A program made the position numbers and the translations under genes. The notes beneath the pieces were generated by a model. It was not told where the DNA came from. It saw only the letters and a program-made list of their open reading frames with translations, and searched no databases. Shown piece by piece: positions 42,115 to 52,818 of a DNA stretch of 64,000 nt. The first letter of the stretch is position 1; every line of letters starts with the position of its first letter. This stretch comes from Diploptera punctata (taxonomy: Eukaryota; Arthropoda; Insecta; Blattodea; Blaberidae): contig JASPKZ010003844.1 in the NCBI GenBank assembly GCA_030220185.1, positions 124,001 to 188,000 of the forward strand, given 5' to 3'.

Positions 42115-42545
42115 TCATCATCATCATCTTCATTCATGGATTAGGTCTGTTGACCCGTTCCGACTTCAGCCCATCTCTTTCTAGGTCTGCCCACATCTCG
42201 GGTGCCTTTAGGTTTGTATTTTGTTATTTGTTTTGGATATCTATCTTCATTCATTCTGTCTATGTGTTGCTTCCATTTTTGTCTATATGTATCCATTTTA
42301 TCAGTTATTGCAAATATTTCAAGTTCCTGTCTTATTTCTGATTCTTGCCTGATATATGTATTCTAATATGTTGTAGCCTGGATATTCTCATACTTCTCTG
42401 TAATCCATCCATTTCTGTCACTAAGATTCTTTTTAGCATCCTTTCATTTAATGTCCAGCTTTCTGATTCATATGTAAGTATACTTTCTATTACTGTCTGT
42501 ATAATCTCTTTTTTTGTTTTTCTGGTCAAATTTCTATTCCATAAA
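42115..42545 (-). pseudogene. LINE-b-like C-terminal region with (GAT)n tail
   Basis: The minus strand reads MTRKTKKEIIQTVIESILTY, SWTLNERMLKRILVTEMDG, then shifted KWKQHIDRMNEDRYPK, GTRDVGRPRKRW and MNEDDDDD in the tail. One or two frameshifts. The tail sits at 42115-42130. Confidence 0.7.
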
Positions 42546-43650
42546 AGACCTCAATAAAACTAAATATATGGTCTCACATAGAAATACATTATATAATGGA
42601 AATGGACAGTTAATGACAAATTAGGGAGATTTTGAAAAAGTGGCTGATTTCAAATACCTAACTAACTCACTGGCACTATCGAACCCGTAGGTTCATGGCC
42701 GCGCGAACATAAGCTCTCCATACATCCCTATCCTGACCTAATGCTTTCCAATCATTCCCTGTATAATCTACTTCCCTCAAATCATAAATATTATTCTCTC
42801 ACCTCATTCATGGTCTACCAACTCTGGTTTTCCTACAAGAAGTATCCATGCACGTCTTTCATTCCCCATTCGTGCCGCATGTCCTGCCTATCGCAGTCTA
42901 CTAGACTTAACTGTTCTATTATATCTGGCTTCTTATAAAGACCGCGTAGTTCACTGTTATGTAGTCCTCTCCATTCACTTGTCCATCTTTCTTTGGTCCA
43001 AGAATTTCCCTAAGAATTTTATTCTTAAATAATTAGGAACAACAATTACAAACCAGAATTAGGCGCAGAAAGAAATTAAACACAGGCTTACTTCTGGACA
43101 TTAATGCTGTTATGCATTACAGGAATTATGTCGGCCAAACTTCTCTCAAAAACATTCAACTTAAAAATATATAAAACTTTTATTCTCACAGTTATACTAT
43201 ATGGATGCGAAACAAGGATCCTTACTTTAAAGGAGGAGAAATGATTACGAGTATTTGAGAATAAAGCTCTGAGGAAAATGTTTCGATCGAAGAGAGGTGA
43301 ACAGACAGGCGAATGGAGAAGACTACTAACACTGAGCTATATGATCTTCATGGGAAACCAGATGTAGGCCTATAACAATTAAGTCTCATAGACTGCGATG
43401 GGCAGGACACGTGACACGAATGGGGAATGGAAGAGGGGAATGGAAACTACATGTAGAAAAACAGAGTGAAAACGGCCAGTAGGCAGGCCAAGAATGAGGT
43501 GGGAAAATAATATTAACCATGATTTGAGGGAAGTATATTATACAGGGGATGATTAGAAAACATTAGTTTAAGATAGGGACGTATGGAGAGCTTATGTCCG
43601 CGCTGCCATAAATCTAGCGGTTCGATAGTGCCAGTGAGTTAGTTATATTT
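42546..43650 (+). pseudogene. LINE-a, plus strand, split by another LINE-a
   Basis: The first part (42546-42655) reads KTKYMVSHRNTLYNGNGQL then FEKVADFKY. The second (43031-43650) resumes LGTTITNQN and continues through CETRILTLKEE, MFRSKRGEQTGEWRR, LRWAGHVTRMGN to a decayed terminus (CCGCGCTGCCATAAATCTAG). The two join at FKY|LGT as in the 39.7-kb copy. Multiple stops and frameshifts. Confidence 0.75.
42656..43030 (-). pseudogene. LINE-a inserted in LINE-a, opposite orientation
   Basis: The minus strand carries the LINE-a terminus (CGCGGCCATGAACCTACGGG) at the 42670 side and continues to a FGPKRD-like region near 43010. CAAATACCTA on the left and TAAATAATTA on the right may be a worn target duplication. 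Confidence 0.7.
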
Positions 43651-43747
43651 TAGCATAATCACTCATTTATTATTATAAAATTCTTCAACATTGTGAAAAG
43701 GCTTGTTTTACAAAGTTAATGTCTTTACTTAACCTTACTATACGCCT

Positions 43748-44263
43748 TACTTACTTACTCACTGGCACTATCGAACCCGTAGGATGGCCGCGCGGACATA
43801 AGCTCTCCGTATATCCCTATCCTGAGCCAATGTTTTCCAATCATCGCCTGTATAATCTACTTCCCTTAAATCATAGTTAATGTTATTCTCCCACCTCATT
43901 CTTGGTACCAACTGGGCGTTTTCCCTCTGGTATTCCTACAAGAATCTTCCATGCATGTCTTTCATTCCCCATTCGTGCCACATGTCCTGCCCATCGCAGT
44001 CTACGAGACTTAACTGTTCTCATTATATCTGTCTTCCTATAAAGACCATGTAATTCACTGTTATGCAGTCTTCTCCATTCACCTGTCTGTTCATCTCTCT
44101 TTGGTCCAAAAATTTTCCTAAGAACTTTAATCTCCTTTCCTGCCTTAAAGTAAGAGTCCATGTTTCGCATCCATATAATATAACTGGTAGAATAATAGTT
44201 TTATATATTTTCAGTTTAACGTTTTTGAAAGGAATTGGGAAGTCAAGAGTCTCTGTAATGCAT
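43748..44263 (-). pseudogene. LINE-a, 5'-truncated, with 11-bp target duplication
   Basis: ACTATACGCCT flanks at 43737-43747 and 44264-44274. The minus-strand frame (44170-43883) reads VLRKIFGPKRDEQTGEWRRL, YRKTDIMRTVKSRRLRWAGH, MGNERHAWKILVGIPEG and then loses one base in GRPR. About 516 bp, tail (GTAA)n. Confidence 0.9.
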
Positions 44264-44514
44264 ACTATACGCCTATTAACATTAATTTAAACTTACCCGC
44301 CTCTAAGCCTCAGAGGAACGCGACCTATCAGGAAAGGGCCTTTTACACTGGATCACACTTTTTTTATACAGTGACATGAAGGGCAACCCGGATACGCGAT
44401 CAGCCAATGCCAAGGCCACCTCCGAGACAACTCGAACATTTAAGACATGACATACCTTTCACTTATAAATTCATAATAAAGAAGGCAAATATGATCGAGT
44501 GGTTGTGATGACCA

Positions 44515-44690
44515 ACTGACGTTCGCAGACTATTTGATCCTTAACGTTTCTTGACATTTGATTTGTAGGCGAGGAAATCCGGGGGAAATAAATCCTCACC
44601 CAGGAATCATGTGCGGACTGAGAATCGAACCCGGGCCCGCTTAGTTTGAGGAAACAGCATTACCCCGAAATGACGATGGGATTTTATTAC
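44515..44690 (-). mobile_element. SINE-A, head half only
   Basis: The minus strand shows CGGGCCCGGGTTCGATTCTC (B box), CCTGGGTGAGGATTT, CCTCGCCTACAAATC and AACGTTAAGGATC, matching the SINE-A 5' half. The 3' body is absent. Confidence 0.65.
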
Positions 44691-44700
44691 TAGTATCGTA

Positions 44701-45178
44701 CTTCTTCTTCCTTTCAAGTATTAGGCCAAGGCCTGTTACGATCCTATAGAAAATTTTCCCTCCAGCGTTTCATAGGACGGCCCAGTGATCTTCGTCCTCT
44801 TGGTATATAATTATAAACAGCTTTGGGGATCCGATTTGAACTCATTATTTCAAGATGGTGTTTCCAATTTAGTTGGTACTGTTTAATATATTCAAAAATT
44901 GGCGTAGTCTTCAATTCTTTTAAGATATCGGTGTTCCTTTTCCGATCCCATCTGGTGTAACCCGCTGTTCTGCCCAGGAATCTCATTTCACAAGCCGTTA
45001 TTCTGCTTTCATGTTGTCTTTTTAGTGTCCATGCTTCACTACCATAGGTCAACACTGGTCTTGCCAAAGTGTTATATAAACGTAATCTGGTGTTTTTTTG
45101 TACAAGGGATGGTTTCATAACTTGATTAATAATTCCTAAACTTTTATTATAACTAGTAATTTTTTCAGGGATATCCTT
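44701..45178 (-). pseudogene. LINE-b, C-terminal region with (GAA)n tail
   Basis: The minus-strand frame (45118-44744) reads LRLYNTLARPVLTYGSEAW, ITACEMRFLGRTAGYTRWD, LNWKHHLEIMSSNRIPK, and GRRSLGRPMKRWREN-stop: 124 codons without interruption. UTR and (GAA)n tail at 44701-44715. It is the closest relative of 781-934. The RT is missing. Confidence 0.85.
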
Positions 45179-45195
45179 TTCAACTACTACTACTT

Positions 45196-45325
<130 letters not shown>

Positions 45326-45364
45326 TTCAGGATTGTTTCTGTTATTTACACATGTATCCTTAAT

Positions 45365-45560
45365 CAAAATATATTGTTTTTTCTTCCATACTTCTCAATT
45401 TTATGTGTCTGCTTCTGTCAAATTTTTCTTCTTCATGTTGTCTTGAATTCCCTTTATCCACGTTGGCTTTGGTCTACCACGTTTCCCTTTTCCAGGAGGT
45501 ATCCATTTCAATACTTCTTTGTTTGTTTCTGTGTCCCTTCGTCTCATTATATATCCATAC

Positions 45561-45562
<2 letters not shown>
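45365..45562 (-). pseudogene. LINE-c variant 3' end
   Basis: The minus strand reads WYGYIMRRRDTETNKEVLKW, IPPGKGKRGRPKPTWIKG and EADT-stop. The same variant lies at 58320-58510 (WYGHIMRRRDTQVNKE). Its 5' edge is the (ATT)n array at 45563. Confidence 0.75.

Positions 45563-45640
<78 letters not shown>
45563..45640. repeat. (ATT)n microsatellite
   Basis: Pure ATT array at the 5' edge of the truncated LINE. Confidence 0.95.
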
Positions 45641-45643
<3 letters not shown>

Positions 45644-45644
45644 A

Positions 45645-46431
45645 TAAAAGCATTTCTCCTGAAGATGTTATAAGGAAGATTTCTACCAATGAGAAATATC
45701 AGTAAATAATTTCCAAGAATAGCAATAATTTAGGATAGTAATGAGGAAATAAATGGGTATTGTGTAAATTTAAATACATTTATTTTAACACGTGAGACAT
45801 GTTATGCATAAGAATTTAGCTAACTTCCTCGGTGTAAATCAAGCGTTTTCATGACAGGCCTGAGGGAAAACATGATATGTAAATAAATTTAAATTAGATG
45901 TACTTATCAGAACAACTTAAAATAATTACATCAAATTATGTAACGAGTAGGCTATATGATTCTATACCAAACACACAACCGACCAAGCAGGTGCTACGAA
46001 TTGAAGCACGACCTTAGTAGCTCTACGGCCTTTTTCACCGACAGTTCTGGCATTCCAAATTGTCAATTATGCAGGTGTATCATGCATTCAAGCCTTAAAT
46101 GGTATTTGAGGAGAGATATGGGCTTTTTCTCTGGGTCCTACAGTTTTAACATTTTCATTTCCCAAAACTCTCACAAAACTTTGTCTTATATTATTTTTCT
46201 TACAAAAATTTCATTTACCTTATCATTTTATGTGGTAAAATAATTACATGCTGATTTTAGCAGATGTGTTCGTGCACCTGACTAACTGCAATATCCCCCC
46301 CCCAGTAATTCTAATCTTACAATCTAATTTAATCTCTGAAGTTACTAAGAGGCTGATTTTACTGACAATCTCAGATTAAAGTTCCATCGATATTCTCTAT
46401 ATCCTTAAATTGACGAAGTTTATATTTTGAT

Positions 46432-46433
<2 letters not shown>
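45645..46433. other. No recognisable feature
   Basis: No supported gene or repeat. An 8-base C run at 46297 has no clear meaning. Confidence 0.45.

Positions 46434-46495
<62 letters not shown>
46434..46495. repeat. (AAT)n microsatellite
   Basis: Array at the 5' edge of the LINE-c copy. Confidence 0.95.
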
Positions 46496-46846
46496 TTTTA
46501 AGTAGATCAGCTGGAAAATCTAGAATGGATAGAATACGAAATAAAGAAATAAGGGAAATTATGGGTGTACAAGGGGAGCCGGACATCATAGACATTATAG
46601 AAAAGAAAAGATTGCAGTGGTATGGTCATGTCAAAAGAATGCCAGAGCAAAGATTGCCAAAAATTGTTATGGAATGGATCCCAATGGAAAGGAGGAAGAG
46701 AGGAAGACCGAAGAAAACTTGGATAGAAGGGGCACAAGCAGCTATGAATATCAGAGGAATGGAGGAAGATCAATGGATGGACAGAGAGGAATGGCGTTTG
46801 GTTTCCGGAAGACAGCGGCAGCTGCCATGATACCGGATGATGATTA

Positions 46847-46850
<4 letters not shown>
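46496..46850 (+). pseudogene. LINE-c 3' end, well preserved
   Basis: The plus strand reads SRSAGKSRMDRIRNKEIREI, LQWYGHVKRMPEQRLPK, GRPKKTWIEGAQAAMN, MDREEWRLVSGRQRQLP-stop, with no interruption in 101 codons. It is nearly the same protein as at 7498-7971. (AAT)n arrays flank both sides. Confidence 0.85.
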
Positions 46851-46894
<44 letters not shown>

Positions 46895-46909
46895 TGTAGT
46901 TTCAGGTTA

Positions 46910-46945
<36 letters not shown>
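46850..46945. repeat. (AAT)n then (ATT)n arrays
   Basis: (AAT)n at 46850-46893 is the LINE-c tail. A separate ATT array follows at 46908-46945. Together they form an inverted pair of arrays. Confidence 0.9.
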
Positions 46946-46946
<1 letters not shown>

Positions 46947-47039
46947 CTTAGTTCTGAAATTTGTCAACAATTTAAATTATTTCTTACAATTCGTTGTTTA
47001 TGTTCTTTTAAAATATTAGACAGATTAAACCAATGTAGT

Positions 47040-47190
47040 AAAATGTTTAAATATTAAAATAAGTACCATATATATAGGCCTATATATCATCAACTGAAAT
47101 GGATTTCTGTTTAAAAAACTTTGTCAAGTAGTTAAAATTATACAGGTCTTTCAGAAACATGTTCAATCTTCGACATGAATATGGTTTAAT
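47040..47190. repeat. Family R fragment, diverged
   Basis: TTTAAAAAACTTTGTCAAG, CAGGTCTTTCAGAAACATG and TTCAATCTTCGACATGA follow the order of the R left arm and loop at 37735-37800. Confidence 0.4.
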
Positions 47191-47194
47191 TATC

Positions 47195-47875
47195 TAAATT
47201 TTCAATTACACTTAACCGAATTATGCAGAACCGAGTTACGTGTAAAGCAAGTTCACTGTATATAATACATCTATTGTATTTCTAATTTTATCTTATATCT
47301 TAGCTTTCCTTTTTATTCTGTTGACTGCTGCTCTTCTTAATTCGTTTAAGGAGACCAACCTTAGGTTATAAGATGACAGCCCTTTCATAAGTCCATCTCT
47401 TGAATGACTGGTGTCCGTTCAATAAACAACTTTTTTGCGCGATAGTGCGTTTTGTAGTACTTACAGCAATGTTCAACTTCCTACATTTCGGGATTGCCAA
47501 CCTAAATAACTATACTGTAATATTACATTTACACCCACGTGCGGGAAGTAAAACCACTGCCCTGTATGTATACTACGTACAGTGTATATACAAAAAATAT
47601 CCAAAAGATAGTATTAATATACATTATATGAAACCAATCACTGCACTTTAAATGAACTGAACTTTATTTGAAACAATATAAAACAATAAATACGTACTTG
47701 CGGCCATGTTATCGATAATTGTTCGCAAGGTCTCCTGTTGTTTCAACTAATAAACATTGCCCGCACTCTTAACGTTAGTCAATTGTTTATAATGAACGCA
47801 AATATTTCCAAAGATGTTAATATTTTACTATTATTTATTATTTTGAAAACACCATCGCGTAAAAATAATGTACAA
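47195..47875. other. No recognised gene
   Basis: Two open stretches (47400-47651 and 47738-47941) do not resemble families known to me. Nothing else is supported. Confidence 0.35.
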
Positions 47876-47877
47876 CG

Positions 47878-47990
47878 AACGTTTGTGAAGTGTTTTACAG
47901 AATCTCGGAAATTAAAAACCTCGCTATCGCTCGGTTTTTAAACATTTTTCCTTGATTCTGTAAAAAACCACTTCCCAACCTCGCATCGTA
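47878..47990. repeat. Imperfect palindrome Q
   Basis: GTGAAGTGTTTTACAGAATC and AAAAACCTCGC face GCTCGGTTTTTAAAC and GATTCTGTAAAAAACCAC in inverted order. The adjoining word CCTCGCATCGTAATATACTA recurs exactly at 59793. No coding. Possibly the end of a foldback element. Confidence 0.6.
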
Positions 47991-48322
47991 ATATACTATT
48001 TTAGCGCGGAAAATTACTTTAGTAAGAATATTCATAAATTCCAAGTGACCACAACTATAAACAAAAATAATTCATTTAATTATAATTGCTATAACCCGGA
48101 ACAAAATAAGATGTAACGTAACGCTTCAGTGATAATGTAGAGAGCTTGCAGCTGTTTTTTGTGCGTCAATATGGCGCTGATAGTCAGACCGACATGTGGT
48201 ACACGCGGTTTAGCACGTACACATTGCAACTGTGCTCGCATCTCCTTACCGTCACAATCTTAATTCTTCTCGTATTTTTCATTACCTTAATTTACCACAG
48301 TAGTTTTCTTGGGATTCAATAA

Positions 48323-48822
48323 CACTAAGCAACAAAAAATAAACTTTGTGTCAGAAAGAAAAATATGTGATTCTGACAGTATTTTCCCCCCTGAATTCAA
48401 GTATGATATCGGTTTTTCTCCATCACGCAAGGTTACCGAGAGACAGGAATTTATAATTTCAAACACTTTAATATTTTCTACATTCGTACCTACACAATAT
48501 TCGAACATTCAGACTGATCTGGAAAGTAAAAATTGACGATTTTCTGCTATATTTCGCCTGTGGGGCATCCCTCTTGATGGTCCAACAATAATCGGCCAGC
48601 ATATTAGGTCTCCATTTGCCTTGATATCTCTTTTCCATAGCTGAAACCTCCTGATGAAAAAACGTTTATTAAAAAATAATTATTTAAATCCATTAATTGA
48701 AATTGAAATAAAAAAAACTGTGGGCGATGGAGAAATTCCGAATACATATTTGAAAAAAACGATAAAAATTGCATTAATACATCTATTGGTACTCAGGAGA
48801 CAAAAATCATGTTGATCAGTGT
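48323..48822 (-). mobile_element. Family N TIR element, copy 4
   Basis: It is flanked by TAA at 48320-48322 and 48823-48825. Termini are CACTAAGCAACAAAAAATA and CATGTTGATCAGTG. The minus-strand coding-like stretch reads VGTNVENIKVFEIINSCLS and TLRDGEKPISYLNSGGK, matching copy 2. Confidence 0.8.
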
Positions 48823-48825
48823 AAT

Positions 48826-49714
48826 CTGTACTAATAAAAAAGTGATATTAATTTCCACTTTAAAAAAGTAAGTCGTTCTTTAGAAATTCAGATCATTAGC
48901 GCCGCAATTCAAACCTGGGCATGAAATAGTAGATACATTTTGCGCGCAGCCCTGTTATTTAGGGCTTGAAGTTTATATACCATAAATATACAACAAGGAA
49001 TCCAGAGGTTTCGCTTCCGAATAAAGCTATTTTCAGAATTTTACGTCTTTACAAATCTATTGACTCCTGCCAGGGAAACGTTATAAGGCATAATATGTAG
49101 GCCTATTTCAGTGATGTGTAGTCTAAATTGTAAACAATTCTATTAAATCAATTTGTATCAAAAGAAGTGGCAAGTTAAATATTGTTTAAATTACACAACA
49201 TCTCTTGGATATGCCCAGACAGCCTCGAAAATAAATCTGTATTGTGTACGGTAATTAATACCCAATACATAAACTAGTTAAACTCGACCAGGCTTCGCTA
49301 TGGTTCAATTTGATATGAAATGAATGGGGAAGTAAATAAAAGTATTCTAGTGAACATAGAATCACTGAGAAACAATTCAATTTAATATCCTGTGTTGGGT
49401 TGCTGTGGTTTTGTGGACTGAAATGAAATAATTTCCAAAACAAAAGAAACGAATTGAATTGAATACAACAATCGGTATCAAATTAACTCAACATTTTGTT
49501 TTTAGAAAACAGAAGATAATCAAATAACTTCCCAGATAATCAAATCATTTACAGCGATTGATTATGCACACAATGTAAACGAAAACAGCTTTTCTATTCC
49601 TATTCAAATCGTAAAACTCGTAATGTGGTCCGCGAATACACAAACGACGATTGACTGCCTCGCGCCGTGTATAAAACGCGCGTATTCGAATGCAACGTGT
49701 CAAAATTTCAAGTC

Positions 49715-49720
<6 letters not shown>
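48826..49720. other. No recognisable feature
   Basis: AT-rich sequence with no supported gene or repeat. A GC-richer patch at 49625-49690 is not explained. Confidence 0.45.

Positions 49721-49744
<24 letters not shown>
49721..49744. repeat. (TA)n microsatellite
   Basis: TA array at the 5' edge of the split LINE-a. Confidence 0.9.
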
Positions 49745-49745
<1 letters not shown>

Positions 49746-49887
49746 TACTTTAAGAGAGGAGAAAATATTACGATAATCTGAGAAAAAAGTGCTTAGAAAA
49801 ACTTTTGGAGCAAAGAGAGATGAACAGGCAGGTAAAAGGAGAAAACTACATACAGTAAGCTACGTGATCTTTACAGGAAACCATATA
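49745..49887 (+). pseudogene. LINE-a, 5' piece of an interrupted copy
   Basis: TTTAAGAGAGGAGAAAATATT, then KVLRKTFGAKRDEQ and LRDLYRKP-like sequence decay from LINE-a. The sequence stops at the TA where the TIR element entered and continues at 52240 with TAATAAGAACAGTTAAG. Confidence 0.75.
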
Positions 49888-52239
49888 CAGAGTGCGGCAT
49901 AAGTTAATTAACCATTGCACATATGGTTGCATGATCAGAAACTTAATTTATTGTATCAGTGCTGACAATGAAATGACTTACAAAACAACATTCTACATAA
50001 AGAAGGTTGTACAATATTAAAACGATGCGAAGTAGATACTTGCCTGAAGAAGATAAGAGGAAGACAGACAACAAAGAAGTTTGACTTGGAGACACTTAAA
50101 ACTGAAGAGGAAAGGAGAAAATTCCAGCAAATTTTCAAGAGAAAGCCTCTAACCTGGAAATCTCATCCGGCAATAACAATGAATATAGGAGTCATTTGAA
50201 AAGCTCTATACAGATACCTGCAGAGGAAACAATAGGATGCAAAGAGATCAAGAATATTAAGAAACCTTAGATCACAGAAAAAATGTTGGAGAAGATGGAA
50301 GAAAGAAGAAAATGGAAAAATAGCAATACAGAAGAAGTCAAAAGAAACTACAGTAAACTAAACAAGGAACTTAGAAGATAAACTGACAAGGAAAAGGAAG
50401 AATGAATTAAGCAGAAATGTGAAGAACTAGAGAATCTGGAGAGGAAAGGAAAGGAAAATATGATTTAATGTACCAGGAAATTAAATGCTTGGGCTATGGA
50501 AAGAAGAGCAGGAGAACTATGTGGCTGATTGAGGACGAAAATAATGAACAAATAACACACAAACAGGGAATTATGAATAGCTTACGTGGGAAAAATATGT
50601 AAAACAGCTATATGAGACAAGAAATCGTCCAGATAATTTGGATATAAAAATGAAGAAAAAGTATCAAAAGATAAAAAAGGATTTTCATTTCTGAAGGAAG
50701 AAGTTGAACTAGTAATTAAGGAAATGGAAAATAGAAAGCAACAGGGGTAGCTGGAATCCCCATTAAACTGATTGAATGCTTGGGTGAAGGAAATAAGGAA
50801 ATTCTGCTTTTATGCAACATATATAAAGAAGGCGAATGGCCCGAATAATTGACTGAGACAGTGTTAATACCAATACCGAAGAAAAATAATGCGAATAAAT
50901 TTAATGAGTTCAGGACTATCACCTTGATATAACACCGTGCAAAGATTTTCCTACGAATACTGAATCGACGTTTACGTTCTACAATGGAAAGCCAATTGGA
51001 AAAAGAACAGTTTGGCTTCAGGAGAGAAAGAGTACGAGAGATGTAATTGGATTGATACGAATAGGAGAAAGATATATAGAAAAAGACAAAAAGAAGTTTA
51101 TGCAGTATCTGTTGACCTAGAAAAGGCATTTGACAGAGTGAATTGGAATAAACTCATGAACATCTTGAAGAAAATTGGCGTGAACTGGAAGGAGAGGAGG
51201 CTCATAAGTAATCTTTATATGAAACAGCGAATAAAAGTGAAGATAGGAGAAAAAATGTCAGAAGGAAAAGAAATTGGAAGGGGGGGGTAAGGCAGGGATG
51301 TCCTCTATCACCTACTCTTTTCAACATCTACCTGGAAGACCTAATGAATTGCTTCATTAATTCGGGAGGCGTAAACATAGGAAGAAGAAAAATTAAGTGC
51401 ATAAGATTTACAGATGATATGGCTTTGCTAGCAGAAGATGCAATGACACTGAGGAACATGCTGATGGAGCTAAATGACAAGTTTGATGATTATGTAATTA
51501 AGATAAATATAAATAAGACGAAGACCATGGTTAAAGGGAGTAAACCAAGGAAGATAAACATGAGGATTACAGATGAGGTCATTGAGCAAGAGGAGAGCTT
51601 AAAATATTTGGGTCGTATATCAGTAGTAACATGAACTGCGGTCAAGAAGTAAAGTAGAGGATAGTAATGGCAAAATAAGCTTTTAACAAGAAGGGAAGCA
51701 TTTTCTGCGGACATTCGGCAAAATAATTACGGAAGAGACTAGTGAAGTGCTTTGTCTGGAGTGTAGCATTGTATGGTGCAGGGACTTACGACGGAATGAG
51801 GAAAAGCTACTGGAAGCGTTTGAGATGTGGATATGGAGAAGGATGGAACGATTACAATGAACAGACAAAATAAAAAATAAATATGTGCTAGACGGAGTGG
51901 GTGAAGGAAGAACAATGCTGAAACTCATAAAGAAGAGGAAAAGGAATTGGATTGGTCACTGGCTGAGAAGAAACTGCCTGCTGACGGATGTCCTACAAGG
52001 AATGGTCAACGGGAAGAAAGTTAGAGGCAGAAAAGACATCAGATGATAGACAATATTAAAATGAATGGTTTGTATACGGATACAAAAAGGAAGGCTGAGT
52101 TAAGGAAAGAGTGAAGAATGCTGAGTTTGCAGTGAAAGACCTGCTCTTGGGCAGAACACTTTGAATGGAAATGAATATATATATAATCGATGTTACAATA
52201 TGATTGTATTTTTGGTCAACTGACTTATGCTGCACTCTG
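49888..52239. mobile_element. TA-flanked TIR element carrying LINE-e
   Basis: The left terminus CAGAGTGCGGCATAAGTTAA and the right terminus (reverse complement CAGAGTGCAGCATAAGTCAG) form TIRs of about 27 bp. TA precedes and follows (49886-49887 and 52240-52241), and the host LINE-a shows that one TA is a duplication. TA duplication fits the Tc1/mariner superfamily. Most of the 2352 bp is a LINE insertion (50020-52175), so the DNA element alone is only about 200 bp and non-coding. Confidence 0.85.
50020..52175 (+). pseudogene. LINE-e, longest LINE in the window, ORF2 without endonuclease
   Basis: Broken plus-strand frames give the pre-RT region KKFDLETLKTEEERRKFQ, then EKEQFGFRREKSTRDVIG, motif A VYAVSVDLEKAFDRVNW, motif B VRQGCPLSPTLFNIYLEDL, motif C IRFTDDMALLAED (the A of YADD replaced by T), KININKTKTMV, LKYLG, SVALYGAGT, WIGHWLRRNCLLTDVLQG and the terminal DNIKMNGLYTDTKRKAE. 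Ten or more frameshifts and stops. The 3' UTR (GCAGTGAAAGACCTGCTC then TTGGGCAG) is shared with SINE-A. The first domain and 5' end are missing. Confidence 0.85.
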
Positions 52240-52695
52240 TATAATAAGAACAGTTAAGTATCGTAAATTGGGATGGGCGGGGCATGTGGCACGAATGGAA
52301 AATGAAAGAGGTGCATGAAAAACCAGCACCCAATAAGTAGACCAAGAATGAGGTGGAAGAATAACATTAACCATGATTTGAAGGAGGTGAATTAACAGAG
52401 GTGCATGAAAAACCAGAGAGAAAGCACCCAATAAGTAGACCAAGAATGAGGTGGAAGAATAACATTAACCATGATTTGAAGGAGGTGAATTAACAGAGGT
52501 GCATGAAAAACCAGAGAGAAAGCACCCAATAAGTAGACCAAGAATGAGGTGGAAGAATAACATTAACCATGATTTGAGGGAGATAAATTAACAGGGCATA
52601 ATTGCATAATATCATATTGTGCTCAGATGTATGGAGTACTCATGTCCAAACGTCCATGAACTTCCGGGTTAGATAATGCCAGTGTGTTAGTTACC
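52240..52695 (+). pseudogene. LINE-a, 3' piece with triplicated segment
   Basis: It continues the 49745 copy: IIRTVKYRKLGWAGHVARME, then three tandem units starting GTGCATGAAAAACCAG at 52311, 52401 and 52499 (periods 90 and 98). Each spans the KPEGKRPxSRPRMRWKNNINHDL region. The terminus (CGTCCATGAACTTCCGGG) is decayed. Unit 1 lacks the 8 bp GAGAGAAA. Confidence 0.8.
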
Positions 52696-52818
52696 GTACA
52701 TCTTTTAGCTAAGTTGGGTGTTCTGAGGAATGTGATTAACATAAAAGCCATATGTTTCACAAGCACATGAGCTAAAGAATGGGAGGGCAGACAATTAGCT
52801 TTCTCCACATGTTATTAT

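Noticed and set aside
47400..47651. Possible host exon (83 codons)
   Set aside because: No recognisable domain or splice pattern, and stops on both sides in AT-rich sequence.
48320..48825. LTR-like direct or inverted repeats between family N copies
   Set aside because: The copies are far apart, and each has its own TWA duplication and TIRs, so they are separate DNA elements and not paired LTRs.
50716..51129. 137-codon minus-strand frame
   Set aside because: It is antisense to the LINE-e RT domain, whose motif A lies on the plus strand.
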